From positions 62,001-126,000 of the forward strand of contig UQHZ01000003.1 in assembly GCA_900541055.1 (NCBI GenBank): 64,000 nucleotides of DNA. Reading direction: 5' to 3'. This DNA comes from an uncultured Collinsella sp. (GTDB lineage Bacteria; Actinomycetota; Coriobacteriia; Coriobacteriales; Coriobacteriaceae). A model generated the notes under the pieces. The model was not told the DNA's origin, searched no databases, and was given only the letters and a program-made list of their open reading frames with translations. This document shows, in pieces, positions 42,425 to 51,270 of this stretch. Position 1 is the stretch's first letter, and every line of letters begins with the position of its first letter. The position numbers and the translations under genes are program-made.

Positions 42425-42557
42425 GGTTTCCCGTGGGGCGGGCACTGATGAAGTTTATCGCGAGTTCCGCACGAACAGGAGGCCACTTAATGTGGCCTCC
42501 GTCGTGAGCAGGACTGTAGAGCAGGAAACTTCATCAGTGCCCGCCCCACGGGAAACC
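42425..42557 (+). repeat. MITE-like element with 32-bp perfect terminal inverted repeats
   Basis: A 133-bp element is bounded by perfect 32-bp inverted repeats at 42425-42456 (starting GGTTTCCCGTGGGGCGGGCA) and 42526-42557. A central 9-bp hairpin GGAGGCCAC-TTAAT-GTGGCCTCC lies at 42478-42500. It has no coding capacity and lies upstream of rnj. It could fold into one long cruciform or RNA hairpin. No clear target-site duplication is seen (GGC flanks at most). Confidence 0.85.
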
Positions 42558-42745
42558 GGCGGGATAGACCGGTTCAGATGGGGCTTTGATGCATGGGTGG
42601 TCTGTTGTTGTGCAAATGGGTATCATACTGTGGTTACTGCATCGACTCTGCGATGCTTTGTTGTATGTGCCCGACGGTCGGTTTGCCAGAAGCGCCCCGC
42701 CGGTTGTTTCAGACCCGTTTCGAAGAAAGGAAACCACACTCACCT

Positions 42746-44416
42746 ATGGCAGCTAAAAAATCATCTCCCTTGAAGATCATTCCGCTCGGCGGTCTTGACG
42801 GCATCGGCAAGAACATGACGGTCTTCGAGTGCGGCGACGACATGGTGCTCGTCGACGCCGGTCTCATGTTCCCGGATGACTCCCAGCCCGGTATCGACCT
42901 GGTGCTTCCCGACTACACCTATGTCCTGGAGAACGAGGAGAAGCTCCGCGGTATCGTCGTCACCCACGGCCACGAGGACCACACCGGTTCGCTTCCGTAT
43001 CTGCTGCAGGACCTCAACAATAAGGTGCCCATCTTCTCGAGCAAGTTGACGCTTGGCTTTATCGAGGGCAAGCTTTCTGAGTTCCGCATCCGCGCACCCA
43101 AGTTCCGCGAGGTCAAGGGCGGCAGCCATGTCAACCTCGGCGGCATCTCGCTCGACTTCTTCTCGATGACGCACTCCATCCCCGGCGCTCTGGGCGTGTT
43201 CATCCGCACCAATCAGGGCACCGTTATGCACACCGGCGACTTTAAGCTCGACCAGACGCCCATCGACGGCGTCACGCCCGACTATGCCGCTATCAGCCGC
43301 TTTGCCAAGCAGGGCATCGACCTGCTGCTGTCCGACTCCACCAATGCCACGGTTCCCGGCTTTACCAAGTCCGAGGCCGAGGTTGGACCCAACTTGCTGC
43401 ACGCCATCAAGAACGCTCCGGGCCGTGTGTTCGTCGCGTCGTTCTCGAGCCACATCCATCGCCTGCAGCAGATCTGCGACGCCGCCCGCAAGTGCGGCCG
43501 CAAGGTCGTCGTGACTGGACGTTCCATGCTCACCAACACCCGCGTGGCGCGCGAGTTGGGCTACCTCAACATCGACGATGCCGATATCATTGATGCCTTC
43601 GATATCGATAACCTGCCTGACGACAAGATCGTCGTCATGTGCACCGGTTCGCAGGGCGAGCCGCTGTCGGCCCTGTCCCGCATGGCCAACGGCGAGCACA
43701 AGACGCTTTCTATCCACGAAGGCGATACCGTCATTCTCTCGGCAACTCCCGTTCCCGGCAACGAGAAGGCCGTTCAGCAGGTCGTCAACAGCCTGGCCAA
43801 GCTTGGCTGCGACGTCTGGGATAAGTCCCGCGCCCTCGTTCACGTCTCGGGGCACGGCAGCCAGGAGGAACTCAAGCTCCTCATGGCCATGGCCAAGCCC
43901 ACCTACTTTATGCCGGTTCACGGCGAGGCCGTGCATCTGCGCGCCCATGCCCAGCTTGCTCGTAAGATGGGCATCAAGGATGATCACATCTTTATCCTCG
44001 ATAACGGCGACACGCTCGAGATGCGTGGCGGTATCGTCAAGCGCGGTACGCCCGTCGAGTCCGGCGTCGTCTATGTTGACGGTCTGCGCATCGGCGACAC
44101 CGACCCCATTGTCCTGCGCGATCGCCAAAAGCTCGCCAATGACGGTATGGTCACGGCCGTTGCCATCGTCTCGCTCAAGCATAAGAAGATCGAGGCTATC
44201 GAGTTCTCGGGCCGCGGTGTTTCGTTTGCCATCGACGACCAGTTCTCCGAGGATGCCTCAGCAGCCATCATGAAGACGATCGAGAAGGGTAAGTTTACCT
44301 TTACCAGCAGCGGCTCCGATGCCATTCGCAAAGCCGTGCGCGATTCGCTCTCCAACTTTATCTGGAGCCGTACGCGCACCCGTCCGATGATCATCCCGGT
44401 CGTCATGGAGGTTTAG
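42746..44416 (+). CDS. rnj: Ribonuclease J
   Basis: RNase J is a beta-CASP metallo-beta-lactamase nuclease with 5'-3' exo- and endonuclease activity. The 556-residue protein has THGHEDHTGSLPYL (metal motif), HTGDFKLDQTP, the beta-CASP segment with VVTGRSMLTNTRVAREL, and VHVSGHGSQEEL. The C-terminal domain follows. ATG 42746 is chosen by family alignment; the nearest GAAAGG is 15 bases away, so initiation may be weak. A TATCAT at 42621 could be its -10, just after the MITE-like region. ftsK follows after 1 base. Confidence 0.94.
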   Translation: MAAKKSSPLKIIPLGGLDGIGKNMTVFECGDDMVLVDAGLMFPDDSQPGIDLVLPDYTYVLENEEKLRGIVVTHGHEDHTGSLPYLLQDLNNKVPIFSSKLTLGFIEGKLSEFRIRAPKFREVKGGSHVNLGGISLDFFSMTHSIPGALGVFIRTNQGTVMHTGDFKLDQTPIDGVTPDYAAISRFAKQGIDLLLSDSTNATVPGFTKSEAEVGPNLLHAIKNAPGRVFVASFSSHIHRLQQICDAARKCGRKVVVTGRSMLTNTRVARELGYLNIDDADIIDAFDIDNLPDDKIVVMCTGSQGEPLSALSRMANGEHKTLSIHEGDTVILSATPVPGNEKAVQQVVNSLAKLGCDVWDKSRALVHVSGHGSQEELKLLMAMAKPTYFMPVHGEAVHLRAHAQLARKMGIKDDHIFILDNGDTLEMRGGIVKRGTPVESGVVYVDGLRIGDTDPIVLRDRQKLANDGMVTAVAIVSLKHKKIEAIEFSGRGVSFAIDDQFSEDASAAIMKTIEKGKFTFTSSGSDAIRKAVRDSLSNFIWSRTRTRPMIIPVVMEV

Positions 44417-44417
44417 T

Positions 44418-47198
44418 TTGGCGCGCGGATCTGCACAAAACGCCAAAGGCAATAAGGCCAACAACCAACCGGCATCTGCTAAGGGTGCCGGTTCCCATCT
44501 GCGTGCCAATAAGGGCCACGAGTCCGAGTTCGATGAGTTCGAGCCCCTGGTCGAGCCTTCGGCCAATCGCGATATCGCCGGCGTGGTCATTGCCGTTTTG
44601 GCGATTGCGTCCTTTATTGCCGTGATTTCCCCGGCAACGGCGCCCGTGACAGCTGCGGTTGCCGGTTTCTATCACCTTGGCTTTGGCCTGGGCGCCTACG
44701 TGCTGCCGATCGTCATCTTGCTGTTTGCCGCCACACTCTTTTTGGGTGAGGACTCGCCGCTCAACATTCGCTCGGTCGCGGGTGGCGCCGTGGTGTTTGT
44801 GGCCATTGTCTCTATCCTGTCGCTGATGGTGCCGGGCACGAGCGATTCGTGCGACCTCATGTTTACGCCGCAAAACCTATCTGCGTCGGGCGGCTACATT
44901 GGCGCCTTTATCGCAAGTACCTTGCAAAACGCCCTGGGTAAACCTATTGCCATGGTTGTCTTGCTTGGGCTTGTCGTCGTTGGCCTGGTCATTATCGGCT
45001 TTTCGGTGGGCGGCGTTTTGCGCTCCGCGCGCGATCGCGCCGCCGATTTTGCCGAGCGCCGTCGTGCCGATGTCAATGTGAGCCCGTGGGGCGATGAAGA
45101 GGCCCTGTCGGTTCCCGGCGTTGCCCGTCCGCACCTGAGCATCCTGCGTCAGAAGGGGGCTGACGCCGCGGTGACCACGGTCATGGGAGGCGATGCCGAT
45201 CCGGTTTTGGATGACGACGAGGACGATGACCCGTTTGTCGACGTGTCCGAGGCCGTGGAGGCCGAGCGCGCCAAGACCACGCTGCTGCCGCGTCGCCATG
45301 CCAAGAAGGGCAAGGCCGCGCCTAAGCTCAACACGAGCGAGCCCGACCCGTCTTGGTCCGATAGCGAAATCGAACTCACCGAGGGCGATGACGAGGACGA
45401 CGAGGCTCCGCTCGAAACCGCCAAGACAACCTTGCTGCCGCGTCGCCGTGCCAAGGCAGGACAGGTCACCGGACAGTTTTCGATGGAAGACGATCCGGAC
45501 AAGGCTGACGAGTCAGAGCCGCCGTTTGCCGTGAACCCCGTTTCGGCAGCTCCGCAGATTCCCGACTTCCTAAAGCATCCCAAGGTTGCCGATGCCTCCA
45601 GCTCTACGACTTCAGCTGCTCCTGTTGCAGCCGGCGATGGGGGACCGGATGCCACCGCTGCCGGTGTCGAGGGCGAACAAGAGGACGGCCTCAAACTCCC
45701 GCCGCTTGAAATCCTGCACGCCAATCCGCAGTCGGCGTCCTCTGCGTCTTCTGACAAGGAGCTGGAACAGACTGCCGAGTCGTTGCAGTCCACCTTGCTT
45801 GAGTTTGGCCGCAGTGCCCGCGTGGTCGGCTGGATCGCCGGCCCCACGGTGACGACCTTTAAGCTGCAGCCTGGTGAGGGCGAGCGCGTGAGCAAGATTT
45901 CGAGCCTCGAGGACGATATCGCGCTTTCGCTCGCTGCCCAGTCGGTACGTATCTTTGCCCCGATCCCCGGCACCTCGCTCGTGGGCATCGAGATTCCCAA
46001 CCGCAAGCGCCAGAACGTCAACCTGGGCGACGTGCTGCCCTATGTGAAGGGCGGTCCGCTCGAGCTCGCCATCGGCCGCGATGCCGAGGGCACGCCGGTT
46101 GTCGCCGACCTCGCCAAGATGCCTCACCTGCTTATTGCCGGTACGACTGGTTCTGGTAAGTCGGTGATGATCAACTCCATCATCACGACCCTGCTCATGC
46201 GCGCCCTTCCCGAGGACGTTCGCCTGATCATGGTCGACCCCAAGCGCGTCGAGCTTGCGGGCTATAACGGTTTGCCGCATCTCTATGTGCCCGTGGTGAC
46301 CGAGCCCAAGCAGGCCGCGAGCGCTTTGCAATGGGCCGTGTCCGAGATGGAGCGTCGCCTGAAGGTCTTCGAGCGTCTTAACGTGCGTAAGATCTCGACC
46401 TACAACGAAAAGCAGGCCGCCGGCGAGTTTGAGCATTACGATAACCCGCCGCAAAAGATGCCCTACTTGGTCATCATCATTGACGAGCTCTCGGACCTGA
46501 TGATGGTCGCCGGTAAGGATGTCGAGGCCTCGATCGTGCGTATTGCTCAGCTGGGCCGTGCCGCCGGTATCCACCTTATCGTGGCCACGCAGCGCCCGAG
46601 TTCCAACGTGGTGACGGGCCTCATCAAGGCCAACATCACCAACCGCATCGCCTTTAACGTCGCCACGGGCATCGACTCGCGCGTCATCATCGACCAGATG
46701 GGTGCCGAAAAGCTCACCGGTTTGGGCGACATGCTGTTCTCCAAGGTCGACTGGGGCAAGCCCCGCCGTATCCAGGGCTGCTTTGTCTCGGATGATGAGA
46801 TCAACGAGATTGTCGAGTTCGTCAAGTCGCAGAGTGAGCCAGACTACCACGAGGAGATCCTGTCTGCCGTGGCGCCCGCTTCCATGTCCATGGCGGGTGG
46901 CGGCGGCATTGTCCGCACCGGAGTCGCCGAGCCGCAAGACGATGATCCGCTCATTTGGGAAGCCGCCCATATTGTGGTGGAATCGCAGCTTGGCTCCACA
47001 TCTGGCCTGCAACGTCGTCTGAAGGTTGGCTATGCGCGTGCCGGGCGTATTATGGATATGCTGGAAGAAAAGGGTGTCGTCGGCCCGCCCGACGGTTCCA
47101 AGCCGCGCGAGGTCCTGTTGGACGAGGAGGGGCTTGCCGCGCTGGAGTCTGTCGACGCCGAGATGGCACGTGAAGATCGTGAGTTTGGAGGATTCTGA
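44418..47198 (+). CDS. ftsK: DNA translocase FtsK/SpoIIIE
   Basis: FtsK pumps chromosomal DNA through the division septum. The 926-residue protein has about four N-terminal membrane helices (residues 50-205) and a long acidic linker (about 215-450). The alpha/beta motor has Walker A GTTGSGKSVM near 575 and Walker B LVIIIDELSDLMMV. The C-terminal winged-helix gamma domain (RRLKVGYARAGRIMDMLEEK) reads polar DNA motifs. The linker contains a near-exact repeat, AKTTLLPRRHAK and AKTTLLPRRRAK (285-296 and 335-346). The start is TTG with GGAGG 6 bases upstream. The rnj-ftsK-RodZ order is typical of Gram-positives. Confidence 0.95.
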   Translation: MARGSAQNAKGNKANNQPASAKGAGSHLRANKGHESEFDEFEPLVEPSANRDIAGVVIAVLAIASFIAVISPATAPVTAAVAGFYHLGFGLGAYVLPIVILLFAATLFLGEDSPLNIRSVAGGAVVFVAIVSILSLMVPGTSDSCDLMFTPQNLSASGGYIGAFIASTLQNALGKPIAMVVLLGLVVVGLVIIGFSVGGVLRSARDRAADFAERRRADVNVSPWGDEEALSVPGVARPHLSILRQKGADAAVTTVMGGDADPVLDDDEDDDPFVDVSEAVEAERAKTTLLPRRHAKKGKAAPKLNTSEPDPSWSDSEIELTEGDDEDDEAPLETAKTTLLPRRRAKAGQVTGQFSMEDDPDKADESEPPFAVNPVSAAPQIPDFLKHPKVADASSSTTSAAPVAAGDGGPDATAAGVEGEQEDGLKLPPLEILHANPQSASSASSDKELEQTAESLQSTLLEFGRSARVVGWIAGPTVTTFKLQPGEGERVSKISSLEDDIALSLAAQSVRIFAPIPGTSLVGIEIPNRKRQNVNLGDVLPYVKGGPLELAIGRDAEGTPVVADLAKMPHLLIAGTTGSGKSVMINSIITTLLMRALPEDVRLIMVDPKRVELAGYNGLPHLYVPVVTEPKQAASALQWAVSEMERRLKVFERLNVRKISTYNEKQAAGEFEHYDNPPQKMPYLVIIIDELSDLMMVAGKDVEASIVRIAQLGRAAGIHLIVATQRPSSNVVTGLIKANITNRIAFNVATGIDSRVIIDQMGAEKLTGLGDMLFSKVDWGKPRRIQGCFVSDDEINEIVEFVKSQSEPDYHEEILSAVAPASMSMAGGGGIVRTGVAEPQDDDPLIWEAAHIVVESQLGSTSGLQRRLKVGYARAGRIMDMLEEKGVVGPPDGSKPREVLLDEEGLAALESVDAEMAREDREFGGF
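45270..45455 (+). repeat. Duplicated 36-bp coding segment in the FtsK linker
   Basis: 45270-45305 and 45420-45455 both encode AKTTLLPRR(H/R)AK in the same frame, 150 bases apart, with only synonymous or conservative differences. Both follow acidic stretches, so the larger unit (acidic run plus basic motif) may be what was duplicated. Confidence 0.7.
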
Positions 47199-48709
47199 TG
47201 GCTGCACGCTTTGGTGACATGCTGCTCGAGCAGCGTCGCCGAATGGGCCTTTCCATTCAGCAGGTCGCCAACACCATCAAAATCAGGCCGCAGATCATCG
47301 AGTTTTTCGAGACCGGTAACTTTGCTTCGATGCCGCCGCGCGGCTATGCGCAGGGCATGATTTCGAGCTATGCTCGCTTTTTGGGCCTTAATCCGCGCGA
47401 GGTCGTCAATGCCTACTTTGACGACCTGATGGCATACGAACGCGAGACGTCCCAGCAGGGCGGTCGTTTTCAGGACGCCGCCGGCTACGTCAATTCGCGC
47501 TCCTCGGTCGATAACGGGCGCTTCCTGATGGTTCAGGGCGGTCGTTCGACCCGCTATGGACAGCGTCCTCAGCAGGCCGGTTATATTACCGAGACGGGTT
47601 CGGGCGAGGAGATTCGCTCGCAGCGTGACCGGTTCCGCAGTACGCCGATGCCCGAGGACCGTGCACTTCCCGCTGCCCGCGGTGTGGCGCGTGACCCTCG
47701 TGTCGGCTATGGCGACGGCGGCTATTCCGATCGCGGTTACCGTGGTGCCTCTATGGGACGCTCTCGCGGTGGCTATGCGGATGCCGATACCACGCAGGTT
47801 ACGCCGCGTCTTCGCTCTCAATCACAGCCGTATAGCCAGCGCTCTTCGGCTTCGCGTTCGGGCCAGCGTGGCTATCAAGGCCGCGGTGAGCTTGCGCCCC
47901 GCTCGGGTCAGCGCAGCCTTCAGGGCCAGGGCGGCTATCGCGGCCGTTCCGATAGCAATCGCGGTCGTATGCCTCAGGGAGGCGGCCGCAGCAGTTCCGG
48001 TCGTGGACGCGGCGGATCCCGTACTCCTCAAAACAACGGGCTCGATCCGCGTATCGTCTACGCCGGCATCGGTGCCGTGGTGTTGCTGCTGATTGTGCTC
48101 ATCGTGGTGCTTCTGCGCGGCTGCGCATCTTCGACGCCCGAGACCACGCCCGAGACGCCCGCTGCTACCAAGACGACGACCAAGAAGTCTTCTAAGAAGT
48201 CCGAAACGGTCGACGAGGATGAAGACACCGATGAGGCGACGGATGAGTCGACTGATTCGGACGCCACCAAGACGACGGCCAAGAAGGAAGAGAACGAGGT
48301 CACGAAGGTCAAAGTCTCCGTTGCCAAGGGAAAGACCGCGTGGATTGAGGTCAAGGTTGACGGCAAGTCGGTCTATGGCGCCCAGGCGACTGGCCCCTTT
48401 GAGCAGGAGTACACGCCCGAGTCTTCGATCGAGATCACCACGTCCAAGCCTTCCGATGTCACCGTTACCAAGAACGGTGAAAAGGTTCGTTACGATACCA
48501 AGACCTCGGGCGTGGCGCGTGTGACGATCACCGTTCCCAAGAAGGAGACGTCTGATTCCGAGAATGGTGAAAGGTCTGATGGTACCGACACCACCGATGG
48601 TACCGATACCACCGACGGTACCGATGCCCAGTCCACGGATGGCGCTGATACCGCAACTGACGGTCAGACGCCTACCGATTCTACCGACTATTCGTACGAT
48701 AGCTACTAA
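47198..48709 (+). CDS. RodZ-like helix-turn-helix membrane protein with RG-rich linker
   Basis: This 503-residue single-pass protein has the RodZ layout. A cytosolic helix-turn-helix lies at about 1-90 (FGDMLLEQRRRMGLSIQQVA, then RGYAQGMISSYARFLGL). One membrane helix is at about 286-309, and an outer beta domain at about 350-440 (TAWIEVKVDGKSVYGAQ) resembles DUF4115. RodZ links MreB to cell-wall elongation. Unusual here is a roughly 190-residue linker before the membrane, rich in Arg, Gly, Ser, Tyr and Gln (RGYRGASMGRSRGGY, SGQRGYQGRGEL). The outer tail is Thr/Asp-rich with DGTDTT repeats. The start overlaps the ftsK stop (TGATG). Confidence 0.82.
   Translation: MAARFGDMLLEQRRRMGLSIQQVANTIKIRPQIIEFFETGNFASMPPRGYAQGMISSYARFLGLNPREVVNAYFDDLMAYERETSQQGGRFQDAAGYVNSRSSVDNGRFLMVQGGRSTRYGQRPQQAGYITETGSGEEIRSQRDRFRSTPMPEDRALPAARGVARDPRVGYGDGGYSDRGYRGASMGRSRGGYADADTTQVTPRLRSQSQPYSQRSSASRSGQRGYQGRGELAPRSGQRSLQGQGGYRGRSDSNRGRMPQGGGRSSSGRGRGGSRTPQNNGLDPRIVYAGIGAVVLLLIVLIVVLLRGCASSTPETTPETPAATKTTTKKSSKKSETVDEDEDTDEATDESTDSDATKTTAKKEENEVTKVKVSVAKGKTAWIEVKVDGKSVYGAQATGPFEQEYTPESSIEITTSKPSDVTVTKNGEKVRYDTKTSGVARVTITVPKKETSDSENGERSDGTDTTDGTDTTDGTDAQSTDGADTATDGQTPTDSTDYSYDSY
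48578..48628 (+). repeat. 18-bp tandem repeat in the RodZ-like gene
   Basis: About 2.8 copies of GATGGTACCGAYACCACC encode DGTDTT near the C terminus. Such repeats can change copy number by slippage. Confidence 0.75.
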
Positions 48710-48735
48710 GCCGCTCGTACGCGAAAGGAAACATC

Positions 48736-49233
48736 ATGGCTAAAGATTCCAGCTTCGACGTCGTGTCCGAGGTCAACATGCAAGAGGTCGACAACGCCTT
48801 CCAGCAGACCACGCGCGAGATTTCCCAGCGCTATGACCTTAAGGATTCCGGCGCCACGATCGAGCTTTCGAAGGGCGACAAGCTCTTTACGATCAACGCC
48901 CCGGCCGACTTTGTCTCCAAACAGATTATCGACGTGTTGAGCTCCAAGCTCATCAAGCGCGGCATCGACCTCAAGGCTGTCTCGTGGGATGCTCCGCAGG
49001 CGGCGTCGGGCGGCACCGTGCGCGTGCTCGGCCATATCGTCGAGGGTATCGACCAGGCGACCGCCAAGAAGATCAACAAGGACATCAAGGATCAAAAGCT
49101 CAAGGTCAAGGTGACCATCGAGGCCGACAAGCTGCGTGTTTCCTCTGCTTCGAAGGACGCGTTGCAGACCGTGATCCAGTTCCTGCGCGACCAGGACTAC
49201 GGCCAGCCGCTGCAGTTCACCAACTACCGCTAA
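48736..49233 (+). CDS. yajQ: YajQ family nucleotide-binding protein
   Basis: YajQ proteins have two RNP-like folds, bind nucleic acid or nucleotides, and in Xanthomonas act as cyclic-di-GMP effectors. The 165-residue protein starts AKDSSFDVVSEVNMQEVDNA and ends RDQDYGQPLQFTNYR, both family hallmarks. A GAAAGGA precedes the ATG. Its function here is unknown; nothing nearby indicates cyclic-di-GMP signalling. Confidence 0.92.
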   Translation: MAKDSSFDVVSEVNMQEVDNAFQQTTREISQRYDLKDSGATIELSKGDKLFTINAPADFVSKQIIDVLSSKLIKRGIDLKAVSWDAPQAASGGTVRVLGHIVEGIDQATAKKINKDIKDQKLKVKVTIEADKLRVSSASKDALQTVIQFLRDQDYGQPLQFTNYR

Positions 49234-49260
49234 TATCAATCGAAAGGACTGCTCTCCAAC

Positions 49261-50610
49261 ATGGATACACCGTTGGGCTCCGTGCTCTACATCACCCTCG
49301 GGTGCGCTAAGAACGAGGTTGACACCGACCGCATGCGTTCTCTTTTGACCGCCGCGGGCTACGAGGAGGCATTCGACCCGCAGGATGCCGATATCGCCAT
49401 CGTCAATACTTGCTCGTTCCTCGCCTCCGCAACGTCCGAGAGCATCGAGACCACGCTCGAGCTCGCCAACGAGGTTCAGGACGGCGTTCGTTCTTGCCCC
49501 ATCGTCATGTGCGGCTGCGTGCCGTCGCGCTATGGCGATGACCTGCCTGACGAGCTGCCCGAGGTCGCTGCCTTTGTGAAGGCCGACGAGGAAGATGGCA
49601 TCGTGGCGGTCATCGATGGCGTGCTGGGTGTCGAGCGTGAGATTGCAGCCTATATCCCGCAGGTCAAACGTACCGTCGAGGGTGCTGTCGCCTACGTCAA
49701 GATTTCCGATGGCTGCAACCGCTTCTGCAGCTTCTGCATGATTCCCTACATCCGCGGCCGCTATCATTCGCGCAATGCCGAGAGCATCATCTCCGAGGTG
49801 CGCGACCTGGTTGCCGGCGGTGTGCGCGAGATCGTGCTGATCGGCCAGGACACGGGCATCTGGGGTACCGACTTTGCCGACGAGGACGTCGCCGATGGCT
49901 CGCCGCGCAATCTGGCGCAGCTGCTGCGTGCCGTCGCCGAGGCCGTGCGCCCGCACAACGTCTGGGTCCGCGTGCTCTATCTGCAGCCCGAGGGCATGAC
50001 TGACGAACTCATCGAGACGATTCGCGATACGCCCGAGGTGCTGCCCTATATCGATATCCCCGTGCAGCACTGCGACGCGCGCATCCTCAAGGCCATGCGT
50101 CGCTCCGGTTCGCGCCAGGAGCTCGAGGATCTGTTCCGCGACCTTCGCGAGCGCATCCCCGGCATCGTGATTCGTTCCACGGCCATGGTCGGCTTCCCGA
50201 CCGAGACCGACGACGAGTTCCGCGATCTTATCGACTTTATGGACACCGTCGGCTTTGACTACACGAGTGTCTTTGCCTACTCGCAGGAGGAGGGCAGCCT
50301 GGCCGCTAAGATGGAGGGCCAGGTCGACGAAGAGGTCAAGCTCGAGCGCTCCCAGGAGGCCATGGACCTGGCCGAGTCGCTCGGTTTTGCCGCCACCGCC
50401 GCACATGTGGGCGAGCGCGCCCAGGTAATCGTCGACGGTATCGAAGAGACCGAGGATGGCGCCGAGCTGATCGGCCATGCCTGGTTCCAGGCGCCCGATT
50501 CCGATGGCGCGGTGCATCTGGACGCCAGCGAGGCGTCCGTGGGCGATATTCTGACCGTCGAGTTTACCGATAGCTTCTGCTATGAGCTTATCGGTCATGT
50601 TGTGGAGTAG
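49261..50610 (+). CDS. rimO: Ribosomal protein S12 methylthiotransferase RimO
   Basis: RimO methylthiolates an Asp of ribosomal protein S12. The 449-residue protein has N-terminal cluster cysteines in TLGCAKNEVDTD, NTCSFLASA and CGCVPSRYG. The radical SAM motif is CNRFCSFCMIPYIRGR, and a C-terminal TRAM domain follows. TLGCAKNEVD and CNRFCSFC distinguish it from MiaB and MtaB. AAAGGA lies upstream with rather long spacing. It leads a rimO-pgsA-cinA-recA string seen across actinobacteria and Firmicutes. Confidence 0.94.
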   Translation: MDTPLGSVLYITLGCAKNEVDTDRMRSLLTAAGYEEAFDPQDADIAIVNTCSFLASATSESIETTLELANEVQDGVRSCPIVMCGCVPSRYGDDLPDELPEVAAFVKADEEDGIVAVIDGVLGVEREIAAYIPQVKRTVEGAVAYVKISDGCNRFCSFCMIPYIRGRYHSRNAESIISEVRDLVAGGVREIVLIGQDTGIWGTDFADEDVADGSPRNLAQLLRAVAEAVRPHNVWVRVLYLQPEGMTDELIETIRDTPEVLPYIDIPVQHCDARILKAMRRSGSRQELEDLFRDLRERIPGIVIRSTAMVGFPTETDDEFRDLIDFMDTVGFDYTSVFAYSQEEGSLAAKMEGQVDEEVKLERSQEAMDLAESLGFAATAAHVGERAQVIVDGIEETEDGAELIGHAWFQAPDSDGAVHLDASEASVGDILTVEFTDSFCYELIGHVVE

Positions 50611-50619
50611 GAGAGCGTC

Positions 50620-51258
50620 GTGGCTAACGAGAGCAATAAGGAACTGACGAGTGTCTGGACGCCCGCCAACATCGTGACGTGCGTTCGCATCGTCTTTATC
50701 CCGGTGTTCATGATCGTGTCGGCGCTTTCTCACACGAGTGTTGCCGGTACGGATTGGAGCACCTTCGACGGCCCGCTCGCCGCCGCTGCCTTCATTCTGT
50801 ATGTGATCCTGTCGTGCACCGATAAGGTCGACGGTTATCTGGCGCGTTCGCGCAACGAGATCACCGACTTCGGTAAATTCTTGGACCCCATCGCCGATAA
50901 GCTGCTCGTGTTTTCGGCCCTGCTGCTGTTCTTGGATTTTGGCGCGGTAACCGTGTGGTCCGTGTTCATTATCCTGTTCCGTGAGCTGCTGGTGAGCGCC
51001 CTTCGCATGGTTGCGAGTGCGGCCGGTGTGGTCGTTGCGGCCGATAAGCTCGGCAAGTACAAGACGGCAACCACGATGGTCTCCATTTGCGGTTACCTGT
51101 GCGTTTTTGCTATGGCCGGTTTGCACCTTGGTCCGGTGGCGCTGACGCTCGGCATCTACTCGGTGTCGCGCTTCCTGTACGCCGTTGCCGTTGTCCTGAC
51201 CGTTATCTCGGGCGCCCAGTACTTCTGGAACTGCCGCAAGATCGTCTTTTCGGTCTAG
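50620..51258 (+). CDS. pgsA: CDP-diacylglycerol-glycerol-3-phosphate 3-phosphatidyltransferase
   Basis: PgsA makes phosphatidylglycerol phosphate from the CDP-diacylglycerol supplied by CdsA. The 212-residue membrane protein has the CDP-alcohol phosphotransferase motif DKVDGYLARSRNEITDFGKF, continuing as LDPIADK, with all metal-binding Asp residues. About five membrane helices are visible. GTG start with GGAG upstream. The pgsA-cinA-recA order supports PgsA over other family members. Confidence 0.9.
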   Translation: MANESNKELTSVWTPANIVTCVRIVFIPVFMIVSALSHTSVAGTDWSTFDGPLAAAAFILYVILSCTDKVDGYLARSRNEITDFGKFLDPIADKLLVFSALLLFLDFGAVTVWSVFIILFRELLVSALRMVASAAGVVVAADKLGKYKTATTMVSICGYLCVFAMAGLHLGPVALTLGIYSVSRFLYAVAVVLTVISGAQYFWNCRKIVFSV

Positions 51259-51270
51259 GTCCTGGTGGGT

